Positions 50,380-58,956 of a stretch of 64,000 bases of DNA are shown here, piece by piece. A program made the position numbers and the translations under genes. Source of the stretch: Methylocystis parvus OBBP (GTDB lineage Bacteria > Pseudomonadota > Alphaproteobacteria > Rhizobiales > Beijerinckiaceae); NCBI RefSeq assembly GCF_027571405.1, contig NZ_CP092968.1, positions 1,736,001 to 1,800,000 on the forward strand. Reading direction: 5' to 3'. The notes under the pieces are model-generated. The model was given only the letters and a program-made list of their open reading frames with translations. It was not told the DNA's origin and did no database searches. Position 1 is the first letter of the stretch. The number at the start of each line of letters is the position of its first letter.

Positions 50380-51009
50380 ATGAGCCACCGCAAAATTCAC
50401 GGCAAACTCGTCATCGCGACGCATAATCCCGGCAAGCTCTGGGAGCTGCAACAGCTCCTCGCGCCGCATGGCGTCGACGCGGTTTCGGCCGGCGATCTCG
50501 GCCTGCCGGAGCCGGAAGAAACGGAAACGACCTTCGCCGGCAACGCCGCGCTGAAAGCCCGCGCCGCCGCCATGGCCTCGGGCCTGCCCGCCTTCGCCGA
50601 TGATTCCGGCCTCTGCGTCGATGCGCTCGACGGCGCGCCGGGAATCTATTCCGCGCGCTGGGCGGGCGAGAATCGCGACTTCAAGGCGGCCTGCGAGCTT
50701 GTGCGCCAGAAGCTCGAAGAGCGCGGCGCCACGCCGCCCTTCCGCGCCAATTTCACCTGCGCCCTCGCCGTGGTCTGGCCGGATGGACATATCGAAGAAT
50801 TCGAAGGCCGCGTGGACGGCGTTCTGGTCTTCCCGCCCAGGGGCGACAAGGGCTTCGGCTATGATCCGATCTTCAAGCCGGACGAACTCGACAAGACCTT
50901 CGGCGAGATGATGTCGGCCGAAAAGCACGCGCTGCCCGGCGACGGCTCGCGCGCGCTCTCGCATCGGGCGCGGGCGTTCCAGGCGCTGGCGAAAGCCTGT
51001 CTCGACTAG
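50380..51009 (+). CDS. rdgB: XTP/dITP pyrophosphatase (RdgB/HAM1)
   Basis: A 209-residue nucleotide-cleansing enzyme that hydrolyses dITP/XTP to monophosphates. Signatures: [17 protein letters not shown] (about residues 11-27), [20 protein letters not shown] (about 70-89) and [20 protein letters not shown] (about 161-180). The ATG at 50380 is chosen because it immediately follows a Shine-Dalgarno provided by the intergenic repeat; longer upstream frames overlap argG. Confidence 0.96.
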   Translation: MSHRKIHGKLVIATHNPGKLWELQQLLAPHGVDAVSAGDLGLPEPEETETTFAGNAALKARAAAMASGLPAFADDSGLCVDALDGAPGIYSARWAGENRDFKAACELVRQKLEERGATPPFRANFTCALAVVWPDGHIEEFEGRVDGVLVFPPRGDKGFGYDPIFKPDELDKTFGEMMSAEKHALPGDGSRALSHRARAFQALAKACLD

Positions 51010-51021
51010 GCGCTCATATCG

Positions 51022-51091
51022 CCCGTCATTGCGAGGAGCATATGGCGAAGTCGGGTATGCCCGACTTCGAAAAAATGCTCGCAATGACGGG
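51022..51091. repeat. Nested double palindrome after rdgB
   Basis: An outer inverted repeat CCCGTCATTGCGAG (51022-51035) / CTCGCAATGACGGG (51078-51091) surrounds a perfect 9-bp stem GAAGTCGGG / CCCGACTTC with a TATG loop (51047-51068). The outer arms match the widespread CCGTCATTGCGAGGAGC intergenic repeat. It may also end or stabilise the rdgB mRNA. Confidence 0.9.
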
Positions 51092-51122
51092 AATAGGGAC
51101 TGCGTCTCCCACAATCGGAGCC

Positions 51123-51166
51123 GTCGCGTCGGAATGCCAAGGCCAAGCGTTCCGAGGGGTCGCGAC
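51123..51166. repeat. Interrupted inverted repeat upstream of the aldehyde dehydrogenase gene
   Basis: GTCGCG-TCGGAA (51123-51134) is mirrored by TTCCGA (51150-51155) and CGCGAC (51161-51166), 96 bp before the dehydrogenase start. It may be an operator or a regulator-binding palindrome. Composition makes chance occurrence possible. Confidence 0.4.
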
Positions 51167-51261
51167 GCGCCCTTTCCCTTGGCGCGGGCCTGTGCGTTAC
51201 TATCTTCGGACAATAACAGGCGCGGCGAACGCGCGGTCCTCAGGAAACGCAAGGAAGCCTC

Positions 51262-52779
51262 ATGACCAAGCATGAAACTTTCGCGACGGCGCAGCCGCCC
51301 TTCAAGGCGCGCTACGGCAATTTCATCAATGGCGAATGGGCGGACGCGAAGTCAGGCCGCATTTTCGACAATATTTCGCCCGTCACCGGCCGTAAGGTTT
51401 GCGAGATCGCCCGCTCCGACAAGGACGATGTGGAGGCCGCGCTCGACGCGGCGCATGCGGCCAAGGACGCGTGGGGCAAAACGAGCACGACAGAGCGCGC
51501 GCGCATCCTGAACAAGATCGCCGACCGCATGGAGGAGAATCTGGCCCTCCTCGCCACGGCCGAGAGCTGGGACAATGGCAAGCCGATCCGCGAGACGATG
51601 GCCGCCGACATTCCGCTCGCGATCGACCATTTCCGCTATTTCGCCGGCGCCGTGCGCGCGCAGGAAGGCGGCATCTCGGAGATCGACCACGACACCGTCG
51701 CCTATCATTTCCACGAGCCGCTCGGCGTCGTCGGCCAGATCATCCCGTGGAACTTCCCGCTGCTGATGGCCGCATGGAAAATGGCGCCCGCGCTCGCCGC
51801 CGGCAATTGCGTCGTGCTGAAGCCCGCCGAGCAGACGCCCGCGAGCATTCTCGTCTGGGCCGAAGTCGTCGGCGATCTTCTTCCGAAAGGCGTGCTCAAC
51901 ATCGTCAACGGCTTCGGCCTCGAGGCCGGCAAGCCCCTCGCCTCATCGAGCCGCATCGCGAAGATCGCCTTCACCGGCGAGACGACGACCGGCCGGTTGA
52001 TCATGCAATACGCCAGTCAGAATCTCATTCCCGTGACGCTGGAGCTCGGCGGCAAATCGCCCAACATCTTCTTCGAGGACGTGGCGCGCGAGGACGACGA
52101 GTATCTCGACAAGGCGGTCGAAGGTTTTGTGATGTTCGCGCTCAATCAGGGCGAAGTCTGCACCTGTCCAAGCCGCGCGCTCATTCACGAGAAGATCTAT
52201 GACCGCTTCATGGAGCGGGCGCTGAAGCGCGTTGGCGCGATCAAACAGGGCGATCCGCTCGATCCCGAGACGATGATCGGCGCGCAGGCCTCTTCCGAGC
52301 AGCTCGAAAAGATTCTCAGCTACATCGACATCGGCAAGCAGGAGGGCGCAAAGGTGCTCGCCGGCGGCGCGCGCAACACGCTCGAGGGCGACCTGGCCGG
52401 CGGCTTCTATGTGAAACCCACCGTGCTTGAAGGTCACAACCGCATGCGCGTCTTCCAGGAGGAAATCTTCGGCCCCGTCGTGTCGGTGACGACCTTCAAG
52501 GACGACGACGAGGCGCTCGCCATCGCCAATGACACGCTTTACGGGCTCGGCGCCGGCGTGTGGAGCCGCGACGTCAATCGCTGCTATCGCTTCGGCCGCG
52601 CGATCCAGGCCGGCCGCGTCTGGACGAACTGCTACCACGCCTATCCCGCGCACGCGGCTTTCGGCGGCTATAAACAGTCCGGCATCGGGCGCGAGAACCA
52701 CAAGATGATGCTCGATCATTACCAGCAGACGAAGAACATGCTGGTGAGCTACAGCCCGAAGAAGCTGGGATTCTTCTGA
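51262..52779 (+). CDS. NAD-dependent aldehyde dehydrogenase (ExaC/AldA-like)
   Basis: A 505-residue ALDH-superfamily enzyme. The NAD-binding [20 protein letters not shown] (about residues 156-175), the KPAEQTP segment, the catalytic Glu in [12 protein letters not shown] and the catalytic Cys in [14 protein letters not shown] (about residue 300) are visible. The C-terminal [18 protein letters not shown] region (here [20 protein letters not shown]) is typical. The closest type is the acetaldehyde/long-chain dehydrogenase group that is usually followed by a DUF779 gene, as here. Substrate inferred to be acetaldehyde or related short aldehydes. Confidence 0.94.
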   Translation: MTKHETFATAQPPFKARYGNFINGEWADAKSGRIFDNISPVTGRKVCEIARSDKDDVEAALDAAHAAKDAWGKTSTTERARILNKIADRMEENLALLATAESWDNGKPIRETMAADIPLAIDHFRYFAGAVRAQEGGISEIDHDTVAYHFHEPLGVVGQIIPWNFPLLMAAWKMAPALAAGNCVVLKPAEQTPASILVWAEVVGDLLPKGVLNIVNGFGLEAGKPLASSSRIAKIAFTGETTTGRLIMQYASQNLIPVTLELGGKSPNIFFEDVAREDDEYLDKAVEGFVMFALNQGEVCTCPSRALIHEKIYDRFMERALKRVGAIKQGDPLDPETMIGAQASSEQLEKILSYIDIGKQEGAKVLAGGARNTLEGDLAGGFYVKPTVLEGHNRMRVFQEEIFGPVVSVTTFKDDDEALAIANDTLYGLGAGVWSRDVNRCYRFGRAIQAGRVWTNCYHAYPAHAAFGGYKQSGIGRENHKMMLDHYQQTKNMLVSYSPKKLGFF

Positions 52780-52808
52780 GGAGGCGCTCTGATCTGCAAT
52801 TCTGGAGT

Positions 52809-52834
52809 CCCGGTCGCCGCTTCGCGGCGCCGGG
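52809..52834. repeat. GC-rich hairpin between ALDH and DUF779 genes
   Basis: CCCGG-t-CGCCGC (52809-52820) pairs with GCGGCG-CCGGG (52824-52834), with one bulged base and a TTC loop. It matches the CGCCGCTTCGCGGCGCCGGGG-type dispersed palindrome of the order, inserted into the 78-bp gap of a conserved gene pair. Confidence 0.8.
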
Positions 52835-52857
52835 GATGACACGTTCCGGAGAATGGG

Positions 52858-53220
52858 ATGGATCAACCGCCTCGCGTCACCGCCACCGACGCCGCGCTCG
52901 ATCTCATCGCGCGCCTGTCGCGCGAGCATGGCCACATCCTCTTCCACCAGTCCGGCGGCTGCTGCGACGGCTCCGCGCCGATGTGCTATCCGCAAGGCGA
53001 CTTTCTCGTCGGCGATAATGACGTGAAGCTCGGCGAGATCGGCGGCGCGCCCTTCTATATCGGGCAAGCGCAATTCGATTACTGGAAGCACACTCAGCTC
53101 ATCATCGACGTCGTGCCCGGCCAGGGCGGCATGTTCTCGCTCGATAACGGCACAGGGAGCCGCTTTCTGACGCGCTCGCGGCTCTTTTCCGAGGCGGAGC
53201 TTGCCGCGCTTGCGCGCTAA
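52858..53220 (+). CDS. DUF779 domain protein
   Basis: A 120-residue protein of the DUF779 family. The HILFHQSGGCCDGSAPMCYP segment (about residues 26-45) has the conserved Cys residues, followed by FYIGQAQFDYWKHTQLIIDV. These proteins are regularly coded next to acetaldehyde-type dehydrogenases and may be accessory proteins; no biochemical role is firmly known. It starts 78 bp after the aldehyde dehydrogenase. Confidence 0.92.
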   Translation: MDQPPRVTATDAALDLIARLSREHGHILFHQSGGCCDGSAPMCYPQGDFLVGDNDVKLGEIGGAPFYIGQAQFDYWKHTQLIIDVVPGQGGMFSLDNGTGSRFLTRSRLFSEAELAALAR

Positions 53221-53319
53221 GCCCGCGCGCTTCAACCAAAATTCAGCGACATTGACGCGGCGCACAAATGTCGTAACGTCCCGCTTACGCTGGGTTACAG
53301 AAGTGAGCAGGAACGAGAT

Positions 53320-53742
53320 ATGTTGCAGGACTTCAAGAATTTCGCGCTTCGTGGAAATGTCGTCGATCTTGCGGTCGGCGTCATCATCGGCGCCGCTTTC
53401 GGCAAGATCATCGACTCCATGGTCGGCGACGTCATCATGCCGGTCATCGGCGCCGTCACTGGCGGCCTCGACTTCTCCAACTATTTCATCCCGCTGTCCA
53501 AGGCGGCGCATACCGACATGACCTATGAGGAGGCGAAGAAAGTCGGCGCCGTGGTCGGCTATGGCCAGTTCATCACCGTAGCGGTCAACTTCATCATCAT
53601 CGCCTTCGTGCTCTTTCTCGTCATCCAGGCTTTCGAGCGCATGAAGAAAAAGCCGGCCGAGGCGCCCGCGGCGGCGGAGCCGACGAAGACCGAAGTTCTG
53701 CTCACCGAAATCCGCGACGCGCTGCGCGGCCAGCCGCAATAA
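53320..53742 (+). CDS. mscL: Large-conductance mechanosensitive channel MscL
   Basis: A 140-residue pentameric safety-valve channel of the inner membrane. The N-terminal [20 protein letters not shown] and [20 protein letters not shown] (TM1) are canonical, the periplasmic loop is [20 protein letters not shown], and TM2 is [20 protein letters not shown]. The C-terminal helix with [11 protein letters not shown] is intact. Length fits the family. Monocistronic. Confidence 0.97.
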   Translation: MLQDFKNFALRGNVVDLAVGVIIGAAFGKIIDSMVGDVIMPVIGAVTGGLDFSNYFIPLSKAAHTDMTYEEAKKVGAVVGYGQFITVAVNFIIIAFVLFLVIQAFERMKKKPAEAPAAAEPTKTEVLLTEIRDALRGQPQ

Positions 53743-53755
53743 CGCCACGCACAGC

Positions 53756-53778
53756 GGAGGCGTGGACGCCGCGCCTCC
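53756..53778 (+). terminator. Hairpin after mscL, possible terminator
   Basis: A 7-bp stem GGAGGCG / CGCCTCC with a 9-nt loop lies 13 bp after the mscL stop. There is no T-run, so intrinsic termination would be weak. Confidence 0.4.
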
Positions 53779-53849
53779 CGTGAAGCTTTGTCGTCGTCTC
53801 ATCCGCAAAAGCGCGCTATTATAAGAGCCGGAATAGAGAGGAGACGCCG

Positions 53850-54416
53850 ATGACGGCAACGCATGTCGCGGAAAGGCGGCCGGAAGGCCGCACGCCGCAA
53901 AAGGCGGAGGCGATCCGCTACGGGCTTTACAAATGCAGCCTTGGCCTCGCCCTGGTCGCAACGAGCGACAAGGGCGTCTGCTCGATCTGGTTCGGCGATG
54001 ACGCGGACGTCCTGCGCGACGAGCTGCGCGCGCGCTTCCGCGACGCCGCGCTCATCGAAGGTCGCGCAAGCGATGCTTACGTCGCCGCCGCTCTCGCCTT
54101 GATCGAAAATCCGTCTTCGCCAGTCGCCTTCCCGGTCGACGCGCGCGGCACAAAGTTCCAGCGCGGCGTATGGGCGGCGCTGTGCGCCGTTCCGCCCGGC
54201 GAGACCGCCAGCTACGCCGACATTGCGAAAGCCATCGGCGCGCCGACGGCGACTCGCGCCGTCGCCGGCGCCTGCGCCGCGAACCCCGTCGCCATCGCCA
54301 TCCCCTGCCACCGCATCCTGCGCAGCGACGGCGCGCTTTCGGGCTATCGCGGCGGCGTGGCGCGCAAGCGTGAGCTCCTCGAGCGCGAGAAAAGCGCCGT
54401 CAATCCGCCCCGTTGA
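53850..54416 (+). CDS. Methylated-DNA--protein-cysteine methyltransferase (Ogt/Ada C-terminal type)
   Basis: A 188-residue O6-alkylguanine-DNA alkyltransferase that repairs O6-methylguanine by transferring the alkyl group to its own cysteine. The active-site PCHR is in PVAIAIPCHRILRSDGALSGYRGG (about residue 153), preceded by the DNA-binding FQRGVWAALCAVPPGETASYADIA and the arginine-finger RAVAGACAANP. The N-terminal part (YGLYKCSLGLALVATSDKGV) is that of Ada/Ogt C-terminal domains. It lacks the Ada N-terminal zinc and AraC domains. Convergent with, and directly abutting, the next gene. Confidence 0.95.
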   Translation: MTATHVAERRPEGRTPQKAEAIRYGLYKCSLGLALVATSDKGVCSIWFGDDADVLRDELRARFRDAALIEGRASDAYVAAALALIENPSSPVAFPVDARGTKFQRGVWAALCAVPPGETASYADIAKAIGAPTATRAVAGACAANPVAIAIPCHRILRSDGALSGYRGGVARKRELLEREKSAVNPPR

Positions 54417-55226
54417 TCACTTGAAGGCGACGAGTTTGAGCGCAATCAACGGCGCCGCGAGGCTTTTTCTTATTGCACAGGGGAAAATGGAAATGAATCC
54501 TTCATAAGCAGTAAAGGGGCTGATTGGCAGCAGCAGCGGCATCACAAAACGCTTGTAGCTGGCTCTCATCTTGAAATCGCGAAAGCCGGCTGCGCGAAAC
54601 AGACTGATCAGCTCTCGGTTATCATATTCCTTCAAGTGCAATCCGGTTGGCTCAATGTCGAAATGCGCGGAAACATCGTGTGGGCCACAAAGACGGTTCG
54701 GCGTCACGCATATATAGACTCCGCCGGGCTTCAACGCGGCATAAACTTGACCGAGCTGCTCGAGAGCATCGTCGACATGGAGATGCTCCATGAGTTGGTT
54801 GCTATAGACGACATCAACGCTTTCGCTGGCGACCGGCACCGTGGCCCCGTCCGAGACAACGAGTTGGAAATTTGAGGGGACGGAAGCAAGCGCCGTAATT
54901 TCCTCTGATACGTCCACTGCATAGACCTTGGCGACCTTAGAAGCCACCATTACAGCCAAAGAGCAATCGCCCGGCCCAATCTCCAGATAGGTTGTGTTCT
55001 CGTTGAGAAACGGGCTCAAGATTGCAAACTGCCTCTTCGCATCGGCTGCTTGCGTATCAGCATCGCCCTTTGCGACGATTTGCGGATGATCGGGCACGGT
55101 TCGGAAAAGTTCGTCATATACGGTCGTGTACAGCGTCCGACGTTCGGACTTGTCAGCGTGGCGCAGTCTGTTGGCAAGCGAGCGCTCGATACGATAATGA
55201 TGTTCAATCGCTTCCCGCGTACGCAT
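54417..55226 (-). CDS. Class I SAM-dependent methyltransferase
   Basis: A 269-residue methyltransferase of the Methyltransf_11/25 type. The SAM motif I is TTYLEIGPGDCSLAVMVASK (about residues 80-99), with YAVDVSEEITALA after the second strand, DVVYSNQLMEHL (motif IV-like) and LKPGGVYICVTPNRLCGPHD. The N-terminus, EAIEHHYRIERSLANRLRHA, resembles enzymes of polysaccharide or lipid glycan loci. ATG 55226 was preferred over an upstream TTG. GC is lower than in the neighbours, suggesting transfer. Substrate unknown. Confidence 0.85.
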   Translation of the reverse strand: MRTREAIEHHYRIERSLANRLRHADKSERRTLYTTVYDELFRTVPDHPQIVAKGDADTQAADAKRQFAILSPFLNENTTYLEIGPGDCSLAVMVASKVAKVYAVDVSEEITALASVPSNFQLVVSDGATVPVASESVDVVYSNQLMEHLHVDDALEQLGQVYAALKPGGVYICVTPNRLCGPHDVSAHFDIEPTGLHLKEYDNRELISLFRAAGFRDFKMRASYKRFVMPLLLPISPFTAYEGFISIFPCAIRKSLAAPLIALKLVAFK

Positions 55227-55479
55227 TTTATTCGCTTTCCGCAAACCTGGATTTAGAGACCTCGCCGCCCTGGCTCAATTGAGTCTAGCCCCTGCGCATG
55301 CGACGAAAATAGGTCTTAAGTTATAGTCGCCCTTCACGCGTTCCTGACGCCGTCCATGGTGAAAGCTCATCCCTGATTTGTCTGCGGATATCCTTCAGGC
55401 GCCTCACCTCCGGCTCCCCGCCAGCCCGGCGCAAGCGCCGCGCCCTAACGTAGCGACGTCGGGACTTGCGAGGCGGACA

Positions 55480-55860
55480 ATGGAGCCGGTCTATCTCTTC
55501 AATCTGATCGACCAGCAGAAAAGCTGGCTGTCGGCGCGGCAATCCGTCGTCGCGCAGAACATCGTCAATGCGGATACGCCGGGCTACAGGGCGCAGGACC
55601 TCATGCCCTTCTCGCGCGTCATGGAGCGCGGCGCGCTCGACATCTCCGGCGCCGATCCGAAGCATCTTCGCCCCTCCCCCGTTGAAACGCTCGCCGCCGC
55701 GATACGCCCGACCGAGGGCTGGGAGACGACGCATTCCGGCAACACCGTCTCGCCCGAATTCGAGATGATCAAAGCCGGCGAAGTGCGCGGCGCCTTCACG
55801 CTCGACACCAATCTCATGCGCGCCTTCCATGGCATGTGGATGTCGGCGGTGCGCGCATGA
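55480..55860 (+). CDS. flgB: Flagellar basal-body rod protein FlgB
   Basis: A 126-residue proximal rod subunit. The N-terminal rod motif appears as [21 protein letters not shown] (given in two parts: [13 protein letters not shown] and [11 protein letters not shown], about residues 18-43), and the C-terminal helix is [22 protein letters not shown] 55480 is used because it starts the conserved helix; upstream in-frame codons add unrelated sequence. It starts a run of six rod/ring genes overlapping by one to four bases. Confidence 0.93.
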   Translation: MEPVYLFNLIDQQKSWLSARQSVVAQNIVNADTPGYRAQDLMPFSRVMERGALDISGADPKHLRPSPVETLAAAIRPTEGWETTHSGNTVSPEFEMIKAGEVRGAFTLDTNLMRAFHGMWMSAVRA

Positions 55861-56276
55861 TCGATCCGCTCGAAGCCTCCCTCAAGGTCGCCGGCGCCGG
55901 TCTCGCCGCGCAATCGGCGCGCCTTCGCGTCGTTTCGGAAAACATGGCCAATGCGCAATCGACCGGAAAGACGCCGGGCGCCGATCCCTATGCGCGCAAG
56001 ACGATCGCTTTCGTCAACGAGCTCGATCGCGCGACGGGACTCCAGCTCGTGCGCGTCAACGGCGTTGGCGTCGACGCGACGCCCTTCGCGATCGAACGCG
56101 ATCCCGGACATCCCGCCGCCGACGCCAATGGCGACGTGAAACGGCCCAACGTCAATCTGCTCGTCGAGATGGCCGACATGCGCGAAGCCAACCGCGCTTA
56201 TGAAGCCGATCTGCAAATCATGAAACAGTCGCGGGATCTCCTCGCCATGACCGTCGATCTTCTGAAAGGCCTCTGA
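55857..56276 (+). CDS. flgC: Flagellar basal-body rod protein FlgC
   Basis: A 139-residue proximal rod subunit. Rod motif [24 protein letters not shown] region at residues 15-35, and the C-terminal [20 protein letters not shown] followed by [16 protein letters not shown]. The start overlaps flgB by 4 bp, and the stop overlaps fliE by one base. Confidence 0.95.
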   Translation: MIDPLEASLKVAGAGLAAQSARLRVVSENMANAQSTGKTPGADPYARKTIAFVNELDRATGLQLVRVNGVGVDATPFAIERDPGHPAADANGDVKRPNVNLLVEMADMREANRAYEADLQIMKQSRDLLAMTVDLLKGL

Positions 56277-56599
56277 TGCTTCCGCTCGCCCCCATCGCCG
56301 CCGCCGCCATCGGTCCCCTCGCCGAGACCGCGCTGACGTCGGTCGCCGCGCCGCGCGTCGCGGCTGGCGCACAAATCGCCGCCGCCTCCTTTGGCGACAT
56401 GCTGCAACAATTTGCGAGCGGGACTGTCGACTCGCTGAAAAAAAGCGAGGCGACGGCGATCGCCGGCGTGGAGGGCAAGACGTCGACGCAGAATATCGTG
56501 AGCGCGGTCATGCAGGCTGAGCGCGACCTGCACACCGCCATCGCGCTACGCGACAAGGCCGTCGCCGCCTATCAGGAAATCAGCCGCATGGCGATCTGA
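56276..56599 (+). CDS. fliE: Flagellar hook-basal body complex protein FliE
   Basis: A 107-residue MS-ring/rod junction protein. The family core is [20 protein letters not shown], then [20 protein letters not shown] and a C-terminal [15 protein letters not shown]. It overlaps the flgC stop by one base and precedes flgG by 13 bp. Confidence 0.93.
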   Translation: MLPLAPIAAAAIGPLAETALTSVAAPRVAAGAQIAAASFGDMLQQFASGTVDSLKKSEATAIAGVEGKTSTQNIVSAVMQAERDLHTAIALRDKAVAAYQEISRMAI

Positions 56600-56612
56600 G
56601 GAGCTTGGGATC

Positions 56613-57401
56613 GTGAGAGCACTCGCCATCGCTGCGACCGGCATGAGCGCGCAGCAGCAGAATATCGAAGTCATCGCGCACAACATCGCCAATATCAATA
56701 CGACCGGGTTCAAACGGGCTCGCGCCGAATTCACCGATCTGCTCTATCAGACGGAGCGCATTCAGGGCGTCTCTAATCGCGGCCGCGACGCGACCGTTCC
56801 GCAAGGCGCGCAGTTCGGCCTCGGCGTGCGCACGGCCGCCGTGCGCAGCCTTCAGCAGCAAGGCGCCATGTCGAATACCGGCAACGCCTATGATCTGAGC
56901 CTCAACGGCCATGGCTGGTTTCAGATTCTCGGGCCGGACAATGAAACGCTCTATACGCGTGCGGGCTCCTTCAGCGCCAACGCAAACGGCCAGCTCGTCA
57001 CGGTCGACGGCTATCAACTGAGCCCGACCGTCACCGTGCCGAACAATACGCTGAGCGTCTCGGTGAGCCAGACCGGAATCGTCTCGGCGATGATCGCCGG
57101 GCAGACCCAGCCGCAGCAGCTCGGTCAGCTCACGATCGCCACTTTCCCCAATGACGCCGGCATGGACGCGCTCGGCGGAAATCTGTTTCGCCAGACCTTC
57201 GCCTCCGGACAGCCGATCGTCGGCGTGCCCGGCGATCCCGGTTTTGGCGTCGTGAACCAGGGCTATCTCGAAAGCTCCAATGTCGATCCCGTCAAGGAGC
57301 TCGTCAGCCTCATCGCCGCGCAGCGCGCCTTCGAACTCAATTCGAAAGTCATTCAGGCCGCCGACGAAATGGCGGGCACGATCTCCAAGGGCATTCGATG
57401 A
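56613..57401 (+). CDS. flgG: Flagellar distal rod protein FlgG
   Basis: A 262-residue distal rod subunit. The N-terminal [20 protein letters not shown] then [13 protein letters not shown] is the FlgG hallmark (about residues 8-40). The C-terminal helix is [20 protein letters not shown] then [16 protein letters not shown]. The start codon is GTG with a GGAG ribosome binding site. It overlaps flgA by 4 bp. Confidence 0.96.
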   Translation: MRALAIAATGMSAQQQNIEVIAHNIANINTTGFKRARAEFTDLLYQTERIQGVSNRGRDATVPQGAQFGLGVRTAAVRSLQQQGAMSNTGNAYDLSLNGHGWFQILGPDNETLYTRAGSFSANANGQLVTVDGYQLSPTVTVPNNTLSVSVSQTGIVSAMIAGQTQPQQLGQLTIATFPNDAGMDALGGNLFRQTFASGQPIVGVPGDPGFGVVNQGYLESSNVDPVKELVSLIAAQRAFELNSKVIQAADEMAGTISKGIR

Positions 57402-57853
57402 CGTTCCGCGCCTGCTTCTTCGCCGCGTCCGCAGCGCTGTGCGCCATCACGCCGGCCGGCGCGCAGGAGACGCTTCCGGTGGCGCGTCTCACAATCTATC
57501 CCGGCGACGTCATTGCGGAGGCGATGCTCGACGAGCGCGCCTTGGGCCTCGCGCCCGGATCGGAAGCGCTCTATGCGCGCACGCGCGACAAGCTCATCGG
57601 CAAGGTGGCGCGGCGCACGCTGCTCCCCGGTCAACCCATTCCCGCCATCGCCGTGGACAACCCGCGCATCATTACGATCGGCGCGCAGATCAAGATGGTC
57701 TTTCTCGAAGACGGGCTGCAAATCGTCGCTTATGGCGTCGCGCAGCAGGCCGGCGGCGTCGGCGACCTCATCCGCGTGCGCAATCAGGATAGCGGCCTTT
57801 TCGTTTCCGGGCGGGTCCAGAGCGACGGCTCCGTGCGCGTCGGCGAGGGATGA
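57398..57853 (+). CDS. flgA: Flagellar P-ring assembly chaperone FlgA
   Basis: A 151-residue exported FlgA: signal peptide [20 protein letters not shown] (residues 3-22), then a short SAF domain ([40 protein letters not shown]) and the C-terminal lobe with [20 protein letters not shown]. It is shorter than enteric FlgA, as usual in Rhizobiales. It is coupled with flgI by a 4-bp overlap (ATGATG at 57850). Confidence 0.9.
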   Translation: MTFRACFFAASAALCAITPAGAQETLPVARLTIYPGDVIAEAMLDERALGLAPGSEALYARTRDKLIGKVARRTLLPGQPIPAIAVDNPRIITIGAQIKMVFLEDGLQIVAYGVAQQAGGVGDLIRVRNQDSGLFVSGRVQSDGSVRVGEG

Positions 57854-58956
57854 TGACGCGCCGCGCAATCCTGGCCTTCGTCCTGCTCTTTGCGACGCCC
57901 GCCGGCGCCGATGTGCGGATCAAGGATATCGCCGCACCGATTGGCCCGCGCGATTATCAGCTCGTCGGCTATGGCCTTGTCATCGGCCTGCAGGGCACTG
58001 GCGACACGCTGCGCAATGCGCCTTTCACCGAGCAATCGACTTCCGCGCTTCTCGACCGCATGGGCGTCAATGTGCGCCCCAATAACAGTATGCGCACGCG
58101 CAACGTCGCCGCCGTGATGGTGACGGCGGCGCTGCCGCCTTTCGCGAGCTGGGGCACGACGATCGACGTCACGGTCTCGTCCATGGGCGACGCCACGTCG
58201 CTCATGGGCGGCACGCTCGTCTTGACCTCTCTCACTGGAATTGACGGCGCCGTCTATGCGCTTGCGCAGGGCCCGATCGCCGTCTCGGGCTTTTCCGCGC
58301 AGGGACAGAACGAGACGCTCACCCATGGCGTCGCCACGGTCGGCCGCATTCCGAACGGCGCGACGATCGAGCGCGAAGCGCCGCGCCCGAGCGTCCCCAA
58401 CGACGGCCAACTCGTCCTGCAATTGCGCAACCCGGATTACACGACGTCGGTCCGCGTCGCCGACGCGGTCAACAGATATGCGCGACAGCGTTATCGCATG
58501 ACGCTCGCGCGCGAACGGGACGACAGAAGCGTCCTTCTCGCTTTGCCGAAAGGCGCGCATGCGACGCGCCTCCTCGCGGAGATCGGCGAATTGCGCGTCG
58601 CGGTCGAAACGCCCGCCCGCGTCGTCATTGACGAACGCACCGGCACGGTCGTGATCGGCGCCGATGTGCAGATTTCATCCGTCGCCGTCACCCATGGCGG
58701 GCTCACGGTTCGGATCACCGAGACGCCGGAAATCTCCCAGCCGGCGCCTTTCGCGAATGGACGCACGACCGTCACCACGCAAACGACAATCTCCGCCGCG
58801 GAACAGACGGGGCAAGTCGCGATGCTCGCCGGCCCGACATTGAAGCAACTCGTGAAAGGCCTGAACCAGATCGGCCTCAAGCCGACCGGCGTCATCTCGA
58901 TCCTTCAGGCGATCAAGAGCGCCGGCGCCTTGCAGGCCGATCTCGTCATTCAATAG
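57850..58956 (+). CDS. flgI: Flagellar P-ring protein FlgI
   Basis: A 368-residue periplasmic P-ring subunit. Signal peptide RRAILAFVLLFATPAGADVR, then canonical LVGYGLVIGLQGTGDTLRNA, MRTRNVAAVMVTAALPPFAS, GTTIDVTVSSMGDATSLMGG and the C-terminal LKQLVKGLNQIGLKPTGVIS. It is the last gene of the run. Its final 7 bp overlap the convergent flhB. In rhizobia, motE-flgH-fliL-fliP usually follow; here they do not. Confidence 0.96.
   Translation: MMTRRAILAFVLLFATPAGADVRIKDIAAPIGPRDYQLVGYGLVIGLQGTGDTLRNAPFTEQSTSALLDRMGVNVRPNNSMRTRNVAAVMVTAALPPFASWGTTIDVTVSSMGDATSLMGGTLVLTSLTGIDGAVYALAQGPIAVSGFSAQGQNETLTHGVATVGRIPNGATIEREAPRPSVPNDGQLVLQLRNPDYTTSVRVADAVNRYARQRYRMTLARERDDRSVLLALPKGAHATRLLAEIGELRVAVETPARVVIDERTGTVVIGADVQISSVAVTHGGLTVRITETPEISQPAPFANGRTTVTTQTTISAAEQTGQVAMLAGPTLKQLVKGLNQIGLKPTGVISILQAIKSAGALQADLVIQ

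Noticed and set aside
48837..50393. A 518-codon open frame on the minus strand opposite argG
   Set aside because: It is the antisense shadow of a well-conserved gene in GC-rich DNA; composition is Arg/Ala/Leu-rich without domains.
51943..53961. A 672-codon minus-strand frame opposite the aldehyde dehydrogenase, DUF779 and mscL genes
   Set aside because: It crosses three solid genes and has no recognisable domain; a high-GC antisense artefact.
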